Shown: in pieces, positions 25,700 to 33,960 of the stretch
How positions within the stretch are numbered: the first letter of the stretch is position 1
Layout: each line of letters begins with the position of its first letter
Assembly (NCBI GenBank): GCA_036003705.1
Contig: DASYSE010000079.1
Location: 11,937-75,936, forward strand
Origin: CALGFH01 sp036003705
GTDB taxonomy: Bacteria; Actinomycetota; CALGFH01
DNA length: 64,000 bases
Direction of reading: 5' to 3'
Translations under genes and position numbers: made by a program
Notes under the pieces: generated by a model
The model's database searches: none
Seen by the model: only the letters and a program-made list of their open reading frames with translations
What the model was told of the DNA's origin: nothing

Positions 25700-26577
25700 G
25701 CGTCGACACCGACCTCACCGGGCCCAACGAGGCGACCGCGCGGGGGCCGCTGGCGGCAACCTCACGGGTGGCGCCGCCCGGGCGCGGAGGCTGGCTGGCG
25801 TCCTGGGGTCCTCCGGGGTTGGTGTTGGTGGCCGTGCTCGGCGTCTGGTACGGGGTCAGCTACCTGCTGCTGGATGCGCAACGCCGGTTCCTGGTCCCAC
25901 CACCGCACGACGTGGTCCAGGTCAGCTTCCTCGACTCGTTCAACCTCAGGGAGCTGCTGGACGCGCTGTGGCTGTCCACCCGGGTGGCCTTCACCGGCCT
26001 GGCGATCGCGATCGTCATCGGGCTGGCCCTCGCCATCGCGATGAGCCGGGCCAAGTGGATCGAACGCTCGCTCTACCCCTACGCGGTCCTGACCCAGACC
26101 GTCCCCATCCTGGCCTGCGTGCCGCTGTTCGGCTTCTGGTTCGGCTTCGGCTCGTTCAGCCGGGTGCTGGTCGTTGTCATCTTCGCGATCTTCCCGATCG
26201 TCGCCAACACGCTGTTCGGCCTGCAGTCGGTGCAGCAGGAGCACCACGACCTGTTCACCCTGCACGGCGCCAACCGCCTCACCCGGATGTGGAAGCTGCA
26301 GTTCCCGGCCGCCCTGCCGTCGATCTTCACCGGGCTGCGGATCTCCGCCGGCCTGGCGGTCATCGGGGCGATCGTCGGCGACTTCTTCTTCAAGCAGGGC
26401 AACCCCGGGATCGGCATCCTGATCGACCGCTACCAGTCCAGATTGCAGTCCGAGCAGATGGTCGGGGCGATCATCCTGTCCTCGCTGCTCGGCATCGTGG
26501 TGTTCTGGTTCTTCGGCTTCCTCGCCCGCCGGGTGGTCGGAAGCTGGCACGAGTCCGCCGGTGGGCTCGACACATAG
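25696..26577 (+). CDS. NitT/TauT-type ABC transporter permease
   Basis: 293 aa inner-membrane permease of the BPD_transp_1/SsuC type with about six helices. The first is GPPGLVLVAVLGVWYGVSYL, and the membrane domain starts at WLSTRVAFTGLAIAIVIGL. The EAA-like cytoplasmic loop is LHGANRLTRMWKLQFPAALP, the contact site for the ATPase. Also RISAGLAVIGAIVGDFFF and the last helix LSSLLGIVVFWFFGFLARR. Start fixed by the ATGA overlap with the ATPase gene. Confidence 0.93.
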   Translation: MSVDTDLTGPNEATARGPLAATSRVAPPGRGGWLASWGPPGLVLVAVLGVWYGVSYLLLDAQRRFLVPPPHDVVQVSFLDSFNLRELLDALWLSTRVAFTGLAIAIVIGLALAIAMSRAKWIERSLYPYAVLTQTVPILACVPLFGFWFGFGSFSRVLVVVIFAIFPIVANTLFGLQSVQQEHHDLFTLHGANRLTRMWKLQFPAALPSIFTGLRISAGLAVIGAIVGDFFFKQGNPGIGILIDRYQSRLQSEQMVGAIILSSLLGIVVFWFFGFLARRVVGSWHESAGGLDT

Positions 26578-26598
26578 GAACGACTAGGAGGAGCGCAG

Positions 26599-27768
26599 GT
26601 GCCCAGACTTCGCCTCGGCATGATCGTCCTGCTGGCGGCCGCCCTGGCCGCGGCCGGCTGCACCTTCGGCGACGACCAGCCGGCGACCAGGCCGGCGTCC
26701 GGCGCGGCGTCGGCAGGCGACAGGCTCAACCTGAAGGGGGTCTGCCCCGACCCGATCGTGGTCCAGACCGACTGGTTCCCCGAGACCGAGTACGGGGTCT
26801 ACTACCACCTGCTCGGCCCCAACCCGAAGGTCGACACCGGGCGCAAGCGGGTGAGCGGGCCACTGTTCGCCGAGGGCAGGAACACCGGGGTCCAGATCGA
26901 GGTGCGCACCGGCGGCCCGGCGACCGATTTCAAGCTGGTCTCCGAGCAGATGTACACCGACAAGAGCATCACCCTCGGCCAGGTCAACACCGACGAGGCG
27001 ATCCGGTTCGCCTCCACGCAGCCGACGCTGGCGGTGGCGGCGCCCATGGAGATCAGCCCGTTCATGATCATGTGGGACCCGGGGACCTACCCGGAGTTCA
27101 ACATCATCGCCGACATCGGGCAGAACCCCGATGCCAAGGTCCTCTACTTCAAGGGCGACACCTACATGGACTACCTGATCGGCTCGGGCATCCTCCGCAA
27201 GAGCCAGGTCGACCCGTCCTACGACGGCGACTCGAAGCGGTTCGTCGCCGCCAAGGGCGCCACCACCCAGGCCGGGTTCGCCACCTCCGAGCCGTACATC
27301 TACGCCAACGACCTCCCGGCGTGGAACAAGCGGCTGGACTACGCGCTGGTCAACGACACGGGCTACCCGTTCTACCCTCAGGCGCTGGTGATCCGCGCGG
27401 CCGACAAGCAGCGGCTCGCCCCGTGCCTGGAGAAGCTGGTCCCGATCGTCCAGCGCGCCCAGGTCGACTTCCTGAAGAATCCCGGGAAGACCAACGCGCT
27501 CATCATCAAGACGGTCGCGGACTACAACGACTTCTGGACGTACTCGCCCGGCCTTGCCGACTACGCCATCGGCAAGATGCGCCTGGACTTCGTCAACAAC
27601 GGTGCCGACCGCACGCTCGGGAACTTCGAGGTCGGCCGGATCCAGCGCCTGATCGACATCGTGACGCCGATCCTGGTCGGCCAGCGGCAGCCGACGAAAC
27701 CGGGACTGCGGCCACAGGACCTGTACACCAACGAGTTCATCGATCCGAGCATTGGAGTTGGCCCATGA
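26599..27768 (+). CDS. ABC transporter substrate-binding lipoprotein (NMT1/THI5-like)
   Basis: 389 aa. Signal peptide MIVLLAAALAAAGC with lipobox ending at Cys 21, then a Ser/Ala linker and the binding protein proper from CPDPIVVQTDWFPETEYGVY, with LGPNPKVDTGRKRVSG, MYTDKSITLGQVNTDEAIRF and PFMIMWDPGTYPEFN. The DWFPE.EYG segment is the substrate-site region of NitT/TauT/THI5-type receptors. Preceded by GGAGGAG. The stop overlaps the oxygenase gene (ATGA). A close paralogue lies at 33961-35127. Ligand unknown; probably a small heterocycle given the neighbouring deaminase. Confidence 0.9.
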   Translation: MPRLRLGMIVLLAAALAAAGCTFGDDQPATRPASGAASAGDRLNLKGVCPDPIVVQTDWFPETEYGVYYHLLGPNPKVDTGRKRVSGPLFAEGRNTGVQIEVRTGGPATDFKLVSEQMYTDKSITLGQVNTDEAIRFASTQPTLAVAAPMEISPFMIMWDPGTYPEFNIIADIGQNPDAKVLYFKGDTYMDYLIGSGILRKSQVDPSYDGDSKRFVAAKGATTQAGFATSEPYIYANDLPAWNKRLDYALVNDTGYPFYPQALVIRAADKQRLAPCLEKLVPIVQRAQVDFLKNPGKTNALIIKTVADYNDFWTYSPGLADYAIGKMRLDFVNNGADRTLGNFEVGRIQRLIDIVTPILVGQRQPTKPGLRPQDLYTNEFIDPSIGVGP

Positions 27769-28817
27769 CCCCGAAGATCGCGCCCTCCCTGCGGGCCGCG
27801 CGCATCCCGGTGGAGCAGATTCCCGTGGTGGATTTCGAGCCGTTCCTCGGCGGCGGACCAGAGCAGCGCAAGCAGGCCGCGCTCGAGCTGGCCGCGGCCT
27901 TCCGCAACGTCGGCTTCGCCTACCTGGCCGGCCACGGGGTGGGCCAGGAGCTCATCGACCGGACCTTCGCCGAGGCCGGCCGGTTCTTCGCCCTCCCGCG
28001 GGAGAAGAAGGCGGAGGTGGCGGTGGAGAAGTCGTCCTGCGACCGCGGCTGGTTCGACATCGGCATGGAGAACCTCGACCCCGACAAGCAGGAGGAGGGG
28101 GACCTCAAGCAGGGCTACCGGATCGGCAACGACCTCGACCTCGACCACCCGCTGGTCCGCAGAGGACTCCCGTTCCACGGCCCCAACCAGTGGCCGACGG
28201 AGGTGCCGGGCTTCCGGGAGGCGATGGAGGAGTACTTCGAGGCCGTGCACGGCCTCGCCAGCCAGGTGACGCACGCCATCGCCATCGCCCTCGAGCTGCC
28301 AGAGGACTACTTCGACGCCTGGTTCACCACCCCCATGGTGATCATGAGCCCCCTGCACTACCCGCCCCAGAGCGGGTCGGAGTCGGGGGAGATCAGCGAG
28401 GCGCGCATCGGCGCCGGTGCCCATTCCGACTACGGCTGCCTGGCCCTGCTGGCCCAGGACGACCGAGGCGGGTTGCAGGTTCGCAACGCGGCCGGGCAGT
28501 GGATCGACGCCAAGCCGGTCCCGGGGGTGTTCGTGGTCAACGTCGGTGACATGCTGGCCCGCTGGACCAACGACCTGTTCCCCCCGACGCTGCACCGGGT
28601 CATCAACACCTCAGGGGCTGAGCGCCAGTCCATCCCCTTCTTCTACGACCCGAACCACGACGCCCCCGTCGAGGTCATCCCGACCTGCCTCGCCGATGGC
28701 GAGGAGCCGCGGTACCCGCCGACGACCTCGCTGGCCCACCTCCAGGAGCGGTTCGGCGCGACCCTGCCCTACCTGGACGAGTCCCTGGTCGACTCGGAGA
28801 CCAAGCGGTCGACCTGA
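27765..28817 (+). CDS. 2-oxoglutarate/Fe(II) oxygenase, isopenicillin-N-synthase family
   Basis: 350 aa. The N-terminal DIOX_N region is IPVVDFEPFLGGG...RNVGFAYLAGHGV, and the catalytic jelly roll follows. Fe ligands are H-x-D in GAGAHSDYGCLALLAQDD (about 220/222) and the distal His in PTLHRVINTSG (about 276). The 2OG- or substrate-carboxylate-binding pair R-x-S is in GAERQSIPFFYDP. It is in the transporter operon through an ATGA overlap, so it probably oxidises the imported molecule. Related plant and bacterial enzymes hydroxylate or ring-modify small molecules; the actual reaction is unknown. Confidence 0.88.
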   Translation: MTPKIAPSLRAARIPVEQIPVVDFEPFLGGGPEQRKQAALELAAAFRNVGFAYLAGHGVGQELIDRTFAEAGRFFALPREKKAEVAVEKSSCDRGWFDIGMENLDPDKQEEGDLKQGYRIGNDLDLDHPLVRRGLPFHGPNQWPTEVPGFREAMEEYFEAVHGLASQVTHAIAIALELPEDYFDAWFTTPMVIMSPLHYPPQSGSESGEISEARIGAGAHSDYGCLALLAQDDRGGLQVRNAAGQWIDAKPVPGVFVVNVGDMLARWTNDLFPPTLHRVINTSGAERQSIPFFYDPNHDAPVEVIPTCLADGEEPRYPPTTSLAHLQERFGATLPYLDESLVDSETKRST

Positions 28818-28826
28818 GCAGGCCGG

Positions 28827-30101
28827 TCAGCGACGCGGCCAGACCGCCGGCGCCTGCTGCAGCTCCTGCGGGAAGACGACGCGGAACAGTCCGTTGACCC
28901 GCTGCTCGACCACGCCGCTGGCGGCGACGTTCTGGTGGGAGGCGGCGTCGAAGCGGACCCCGCTCCACGGCATGATCATCTCCCGGCCGGGGATGTCGAG
29001 GTTGAGCAGCGCGGCCCGCACCCGCTGTGGGTCGATCGAGCCGGCGTTGTCGATCGCCTCGGCCAGGACGAGCACGGCAGTGAACGCCCCGGCCGCGGTC
29101 TCGCTCATCGGCTGGTTGAACTTCGCCTCGTACAGGTCCATCACCGGCTTGGCGGTCGGGTTGCGGCTGGCGATCTCCCGCGACCATGCGGTGCTGGACA
29201 GCAGGCCCTCGCCGTCCGACCCGGTGGCGCCCAGCACGGTCGACTGGAGGAACCCGGCGCCGAAGGCAAGGATCCCGGGCGGCGAGTAGTGAGCCTGCCC
29301 GAACGCCTTGATCAGCCTGGCGGCGGTGCCGGGGGTCGAGGCGATGACGAACACCGCGTCCGGCCGCTGGCCTCCGTCCCGGAGCTGTGCCACCGCCGCC
29401 ACGGGATTGCCGATCTTCGGGTCGAACCGGACCTGGCCGACCAGCTGGAAGCCGCCCTCCTCGGCCAGCTCGGTGGTCAGGTTGCGGACGACGTTGCCCG
29501 GCTGGTCGTCGGTGTAGAGCAGGGCGATCTTCTTCACTCCGGCGCCGGGGGCCTGCCCGAGCGCGGAGAAGAACGCCTCGCCGAACATCCGGTCGGTCGG
29601 CCCGGTGCGGAAGAACCAGTCGAGCCCTCGTTCGGTCAGGTACCCGGCCGGGCTGTCGCCGTTCACGAACGGGATGCGCAGCCGCTCCGTCCGTTGGCTG
29701 GCGACCTCGGTCACGACCGTGTCGTAGGCTCCGACCAGGCCGACCACCCCCTCCTGGGAGACCAGCCGGGCCGCCTCGGTGGCACCGACCTCAGGCCTGC
29801 TCTGGGTGTCGCCGGAGACGATGGTGAGCTTGGCGCCTCCGAGCCCGGCCAGCCCGGCGGTCCCGACCCCCGCCAGCGGCACCGACCCTTCCTCCCCGTT
29901 GACCAGCCCACGCGCCAGCTCGGCGCCGCGCAGCGCGTCGGCCCCGGCGGCCGCGCTCGCCCCCGAGCGCGGCGCCAGCACCCCGATCCGGACCTCGCGC
30001 ACCGAGCTCGAACCGGGCTCCGGCTCCGACGCGGTGCAGGCGGCAACCGACAGGACCACGGCGACCAGCGCCGTCCGAGACAAGCAGCGCATCCTTGACA
30101 T
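28827..30101 (-). CDS. LivK-like periplasmic-binding lipoprotein
   Basis: 424 aa type I periplasmic-binding protein of the branched-chain amino acid/amide receptor family. Signal peptide ending VVLSVAACTA (lipidated Cys about 22). Core: VREVRIGVLAPRSGASAAAG, GGAKLTIVSGDTQSRPEVGA, EGVVGLVGAYDTVVTEVASQ, KKIALLYTDDQPGNVVRNLT, PDAVFVIASTPGTAARLIKA and YEAKFNQPMSETAAGAFTAV. Starts possible at TTG 30110, ATG 30101 and ATG 30092; I use 30101. No permease or ATPase of the Liv type is adjacent, so it may be a sensory or orphan receptor. It is divergent from the conservon kinase. Confidence 0.85.
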   Translation of the reverse strand: MSRMRCLSRTALVAVVLSVAACTASEPEPGSSSVREVRIGVLAPRSGASAAAGADALRGAELARGLVNGEEGSVPLAGVGTAGLAGLGGAKLTIVSGDTQSRPEVGATEAARLVSQEGVVGLVGAYDTVVTEVASQRTERLRIPFVNGDSPAGYLTERGLDWFFRTGPTDRMFGEAFFSALGQAPGAGVKKIALLYTDDQPGNVVRNLTTELAEEGGFQLVGQVRFDPKIGNPVAAVAQLRDGGQRPDAVFVIASTPGTAARLIKAFGQAHYSPPGILAFGAGFLQSTVLGATGSDGEGLLSSTAWSREIASRNPTAKPVMDLYEAKFNQPMSETAAGAFTAVLVLAEAIDNAGSIDPQRVRAALLNLDIPGREMIMPWSGVRFDAASHQNVAASGVVEQRVNGLFRVVFPQELQQAPAVWPRR

Positions 30102-30149
30102 CTCTCGCAAGGCTCCCAGCTGAGGACGGATGTGGGCAGGCTGGCTGAG

Positions 30150-30155
30150 TATAAT
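30150..30155 (+). promoter_or_regulatory. -10 box TATAAT of the conservon
   Basis: A perfect TATAAT in a GC-rich setting, 45 nt before the kinase ATG and in the divergent spacer with the LivK-like gene. No good -35 hexamer at 16-19 bp, so recognition may need an activator or an alternative sigma factor. Confidence 0.45.
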
Positions 30156-30200
30156 CCGGCGCCAGCCGGCATCCTGCGAGAGAGGTAGTGAAACCCTGGT

Positions 30201-33017
30201 ATGGACACGTCTCCTCCGCCCGCCAGCGACCCCGGACGCTCGTTCGGGCTGCGTAACTGGCGCGTTCGATCAAAGCTGATCGCCGTCCTGGTCATCCCGG
30301 CCGTCGCGTTCCTCGTGCTCGCCAGCTTCGGCATCGGCTCCCTGGTCCGCAACGCCCAGGCATTCGACAACGGCCGCAGGCTGGCCGAGCTCGGCCGCCA
30401 GGTCACTGCGCTGGTGCACGAGCTGCAGGCGGAACGCGACCTCAGCGCCGCCTTCGTCGAGAGCGACAACAAGGCGGTGGGCCAGGCGCTCAGCGAGCAG
30501 CAGCCGCGTGCCGACCGCGCCGCCGCCGACTACCGTGCTGCAGAGGCGCCGCTGTACGACGACCTCGGCCGGCGCCTGCAGGGCAAGTTCGACGCGGTGC
30601 GGGCGGGGCTGAACAACCTGGCGGCGCTGCGGGAATCCGCCCGGTCGTCCTCGCTCACCGCACGCGCCACCTTCGCCGAGTACTCGAGGATCGTCGACCA
30701 GCTCCTCGACGTGAACGCCGACATCGCCGAGCCGGGCGGGGACGAGGAGCTCGCGCAGTCGGTCCGGTCGTTCAACGACCTGTCGCGCGCCAAGGAGGTC
30801 ACCTCGCAGCTGCGCGGCCTCCTGTACGCCCTTGCCTTCCAGAAGCGCTTCGAGTTCGGTGGCTTCCAGGACTTCTCCGGCCTGCTGGCCCAGCAGCAGG
30901 CGGCGTTCGACGAGTTCCAGGCCGACGCCAACGACCAGCAGCGCAGCCTGTTCGCCGACGTGGTCCAGGGGCAGGCGGTGCTCCAGGTCGACCGGATCCA
31001 GGGCACCGCCGTCCGCCGCCAGTCCGGCGACGAGATCGACCCGGATCAATGGCTGGCCGCCAGCACCACCAACATGGAGCTGCTGCGCAGCGTCGAGTCG
31101 CGGTTGCTGGACGGCGTCATCGGTCAGAGTGGGGAGCTCAGCTCCTCCGCCCAGCGCGACGCGCTTCGAAATGCGCTGCTGATCGCCCTGATCCTCGGCG
31201 TCGCCCTGCTGGCGCTGCTGGTGGTGGCCCGGTCGATGGCGCAGCCGCTGCAGCGGCTGCGCGCCGGGGCGATCGAGATCGCCCAGCACCGGCTGCCCGA
31301 CGCGGTCCAGCGGCTGCGGACCACCGAGCTCGGCGACCTCGACGTCCGGGTGGAGCCGCTCGGGATCCACTCCAGGGACGAGATCGGCCAGGTCGCCCAG
31401 GCGGTCGACGACATCCAGGAGGTCGCCGTCCGGCTGGCCAGCGAACAGTCCGCCCTGCGCCGGTCGATCGGTGACATGTTCACCAACCTGGCCCGCCGCT
31501 CCCAGACGCTGATCGACCGCCAGCTGGAGCTGATCGACGACCTGGAGCGCAACGAGACCGACCCGGAGACCCTCGAGCACCTGTTCCGCCTCGACCACCT
31601 GGCGACCCGCATGCGCCGCAACGCCGAGGACCTGATCGTGCTCTCGGGCGCCGACCCGGGACGGCACTGGGTGCAGCCGATGACCATCGTGGACGTGGTC
31701 AGGGCGGCCGCCGCCGAGGTCGAGGAGTACCAGCGGGTCGAGTTCCTTCCCCTGGCCGACCTGGAGATCGGCGGGCACGCCGCGGTCGACATCATCCACC
31801 TGCTGGCCGAGCTGATCGAGAACGCGACCGCGTTCTCGCCGCCCAACACCAAGGTCCAGATCGCCGGCCAGGCGGTGCCGCACGGCTACGTGGTCGAGAT
31901 CGAGGACCGGGGCCTCGGCATGAGCGACGAGGAGCTGATCCAGGCCAACGAGCGGCTGGCCAACCCGCCGGAGATCGACTTCGCCCTCTCCCGGGTGCTC
32001 GGCCTGTACGTGGTCGGCCGGCTGGGCCAGCGGCACGGGATCAAGGTGCAGCTCCGCCACTCCTGGTACGGCGGGGTGACCGCACTGACCCTGCTGCCCC
32101 ATGCCCTGCTGGTCTGGCCGAAGGTGCCGCAGGCGATCCCCGAGCCGGCCACCGCGACCGCCGTCCAGAGCAGGGCCGAGCTTCCGTCGCCGGAGCGTCC
32201 GGCCGAGCCGCGGCAAGCCCGGTCCGGCGATCAAACGCCGATCTTCGAGGCGGCCCGCTCCGACTGGTTCGTGGCCGACCCGCCCGAGCCGGCGCCGCTG
32301 CCGCTCCGCCAGCGCCAGCACCGTGGAGCCGCCCCCGACGGCGACGGCGGCGGCATGCCCGCCGACCGCTCGACCTCCCAGCCCGACGGACGGCCACCCC
32401 CGCCGGTGCCCCCCGACCCCGGGCACCGGCCGTACCGGCCGGCCCCGACCCCGCCGGCGGAGGAGCCGCGCCCCTTCCGCCAGGCGCCGACCCCGACGGC
32501 CGAGGAGCGTCCCTACCAGCCCGCCCCGCCGACGGCCCAGGAGCGTCCCTACCAGCCGGCCCCGCCGACGGCCGAGCAGCCGGCGCCGTACCGGCCCGAG
32601 CCGGCCCGAGCGGTCGACGACGAGTCCCCGCTCTACCAGGCCGAGCGGGCCCGGCTCCGGGAGGCGCCGGCCCCGCCACCGGCCGAACCGCCCGGCTACC
32701 GGTCCGAGCCGTCCCCGACGGCCGCGGCCGCCCCGCCGCCACCACCGTCGGCGGCCGCCCCGGCGGCCCCGGCGGCGCCCGACACGGGCTCGCGGCTGAC
32801 CCAGGCAGGCCTGCCACGACGTGTGCCCCGGGCCAACCTCGCCCCCGGCATGGTCGCGACCGAGGAGACCGGCGACCAGCCTCCACCCGGCCCAGCATCC
32901 GGCCGCTCCCCGGATGAGGTCCGCAGCATGCTGTCCAGCTATCGCACCGGGATCGAGCGGGGCCGAACCGTGGCCGAAGGCTCGGACCCGGGCGAGCGCC
33001 CACCGGACACACCCTAG
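30201..33017 (+). CDS. Conservon sensor histidine-kinase-like protein (CvnA type) with NIT domain
   Basis: 938 aa membrane sensor. TM1 is LIAVLVIPAVAFLVLASFGI (about 29-48). The extracytoplasmic nitrate/nitrite-sensing (NIT-like) helical domain covers about 75-300, TM2 is LLIALILGVALLALLVVARS (about 325), then a HAMP-like linker. The kinase-like core has LFRLDHLATRMRRNAEDLIV (conserved His), N-box LIENATAFSPP (about 537), DRGLGMSDEEL and GLYVVGRLGQRHG. The last 280 residues are Pro/Ala-rich with two copies of ERPYQPAPPTA(Q/E). First gene of a CvnA-B-C set. Such proteins in Streptomyces work with Roadblock, DUF742 and a Ras-like GTPase; the GTPase is absent here. Confidence 0.9.
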   Translation: MDTSPPPASDPGRSFGLRNWRVRSKLIAVLVIPAVAFLVLASFGIGSLVRNAQAFDNGRRLAELGRQVTALVHELQAERDLSAAFVESDNKAVGQALSEQQPRADRAAADYRAAEAPLYDDLGRRLQGKFDAVRAGLNNLAALRESARSSSLTARATFAEYSRIVDQLLDVNADIAEPGGDEELAQSVRSFNDLSRAKEVTSQLRGLLYALAFQKRFEFGGFQDFSGLLAQQQAAFDEFQADANDQQRSLFADVVQGQAVLQVDRIQGTAVRRQSGDEIDPDQWLAASTTNMELLRSVESRLLDGVIGQSGELSSSAQRDALRNALLIALILGVALLALLVVARSMAQPLQRLRAGAIEIAQHRLPDAVQRLRTTELGDLDVRVEPLGIHSRDEIGQVAQAVDDIQEVAVRLASEQSALRRSIGDMFTNLARRSQTLIDRQLELIDDLERNETDPETLEHLFRLDHLATRMRRNAEDLIVLSGADPGRHWVQPMTIVDVVRAAAAEVEEYQRVEFLPLADLEIGGHAAVDIIHLLAELIENATAFSPPNTKVQIAGQAVPHGYVVEIEDRGLGMSDEELIQANERLANPPEIDFALSRVLGLYVVGRLGQRHGIKVQLRHSWYGGVTALTLLPHALLVWPKVPQAIPEPATATAVQSRAELPSPERPAEPRQARSGDQTPIFEAARSDWFVADPPEPAPLPLRQRQHRGAAPDGDGGGMPADRSTSQPDGRPPPPVPPDPGHRPYRPAPTPPAEEPRPFRQAPTPTAEERPYQPAPPTAQERPYQPAPPTAEQPAPYRPEPARAVDDESPLYQAERARLREAPAPPPAEPPGYRSEPSPTAAAAPPPPPSAAAPAAPAAPDTGSRLTQAGLPRRVPRANLAPGMVATEETGDQPPPGPASGRSPDEVRSMLSSYRTGIERGRTVAEGSDPGERPPDTP
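32505..32576 (+). repeat. Two 36-bp in-frame repeats in the kinase tail
   Basis: Encodes ERPYQPAPPTAQ followed by ERPYQPAPPTAE; flanking sequence contains more degenerate versions (RPYRPAPTPPAEEPRPFRQA). Likely a flexible, possibly cell-wall-side or interaction tail created by slippage. Confidence 0.75.
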
Positions 33018-33029
33018 AGGGCGGGCGAG

Positions 33030-33452
33030 ATGGCACAGCTCAGCTCCGACGCCCGCAACCTCAACTGGCTGGTCGGGAACTTCGCCAAGGCCACGCCGGG
33101 CGTGGCCCACGCCATGGTCGTCTCGGCCGACGGGTTGCCGGTGGCGGTCTCCGATCGGCTTGACCGGCCGCGGGCCGACCAGCTCGCCGCCATCGCCTCC
33201 GGCCTGGCCAGCCTGACCCAGGGCGCCTCCCGCTGCTTCGACGGCGGGCTGGTCACCCAGACGGTCGTCGAGATGGACCGCGGCTTCCTGTTCGTCATGT
33301 CGATCAGCGACGGCTCCCTGCTGGCCGTGCTGGCGGCCACCTCCTGCAACGTCGGCGTGGTCGCCTACGAGATGACCGTCCTCGTGGCCCGCGCCGGCGA
33401 CGTCCTCACGCCCAGCCTCCGCGCCGAGCTCCAGGCCACCCTCCCGTCATGA
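33030..33452 (+). CDS. Roadblock/LC7 domain protein (CvnB type)
   Basis: 140 aa. The Roadblock fold covers the whole chain: LNWLVGNFAKATPGVAHAMV, VSADGLPVAVSDRLDRPRAD, AAIASGLASLTQGASRCFDG, QTVVEMDRGFLFVMSISDGS and CNVGVVAYEMTVLVARAGDV. In conservons this protein binds the kinase-like partner and regulates the GTPase. It starts 12 bp after the CvnA stop; GAGGGCGGGCGAG upstream serves as ribosome site. Confidence 0.92.
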   Translation: MAQLSSDARNLNWLVGNFAKATPGVAHAMVVSADGLPVAVSDRLDRPRADQLAAIASGLASLTQGASRCFDGGLVTQTVVEMDRGFLFVMSISDGSLLAVLAATSCNVGVVAYEMTVLVARAGDVLTPSLRAELQATLPS

Positions 33453-33485
33453 GCCGCCCACGCCAAGCCAGATGAGGCACAGCGC

Positions 33486-33851
33486 GTGACCACTCCCGAA
33501 GATCAGCCCAGCTCAAGCCGCAGACGGGTCCGGCCGTACGCCATGACCGGCGGGCGCACCCGGCCGGCACATACGGATCTGGAGATCGAGGCGCTGGTCT
33601 CGACGACCTCACTGGGGGAGCGGACCCCGAAGCTGACCGTCGAGCAGCGGGCCATCGCCGCCCTGTGCCGCGACATCCTCTCGATCGCCGAGATCTCGGC
33701 CCGGCTCGACCTCCCGCTCGGCGTCACCCGGGTGCTGGTCGGCGACATGGCCGACGAGGGCATGGTCATGGTCCACCGGCCCGCACAGGGCGGCGACCGT
33801 CCCGACCTGGCGCTGCTGGAGCGGGTGCTGTACGGGTTGCGGTCGATCTGA
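33486..33851 (+). CDS. DUF742 protein (CvnC type)
   Basis: 121 aa from GTG 33486. Typical DUF742 features: RVRPYAMTGGRTRPAHTDLE, IEALVSTTSLGERTPKLTVE, and a winged-helix-like segment CRDILSIAEISARLDLPLGV then TRVLVGDMADEGMVMVHRPA. Third member of the conservon. In Streptomyces and Frankia the next gene is the Ras-like GTPase (CvnD), but here the next gene is a substrate-binding lipoprotein. Confidence 0.92.
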   Translation: MTTPEDQPSSSRRRVRPYAMTGGRTRPAHTDLEIEALVSTTSLGERTPKLTVEQRAIAALCRDILSIAEISARLDLPLGVTRVLVGDMADEGMVMVHRPAQGGDRPDLALLERVLYGLRSI

Positions 33852-33881
33852 CTCCCGTGTCCAGGGAACCGAGCCGGATGG

Positions 33882-33917
33882 TTGACAGCCCCTTCGGCGC
33901 TGGTGAAACCTTAGGCC
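33882..33917 (+). promoter_or_regulatory. Promoter before the second receptor gene (TTGACA)
   Basis: TTGACA at 33882-33887, then a spacer starting GCCCCTTCGG and an AAACCT/CTTAGG region. Resembles the promoter at 24800-24835 base by base. It suggests that the orphan receptor is transcribed separately from the conservon and together with the transporter regulon. Confidence 0.5.
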
Positions 33918-33960
33918 GCCAATGTCCCAACTATGCCTACATGTCCCGAGAGGAAGCCAC

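Noticed and set aside
30270..33110. 946-codon open frame antisense to the conservon genes
   Set aside because: Antisense of a GC-rich gene with third-position G/C; composition (Gly/Arg/Val/His) and lack of any domain mark it as a shadow.
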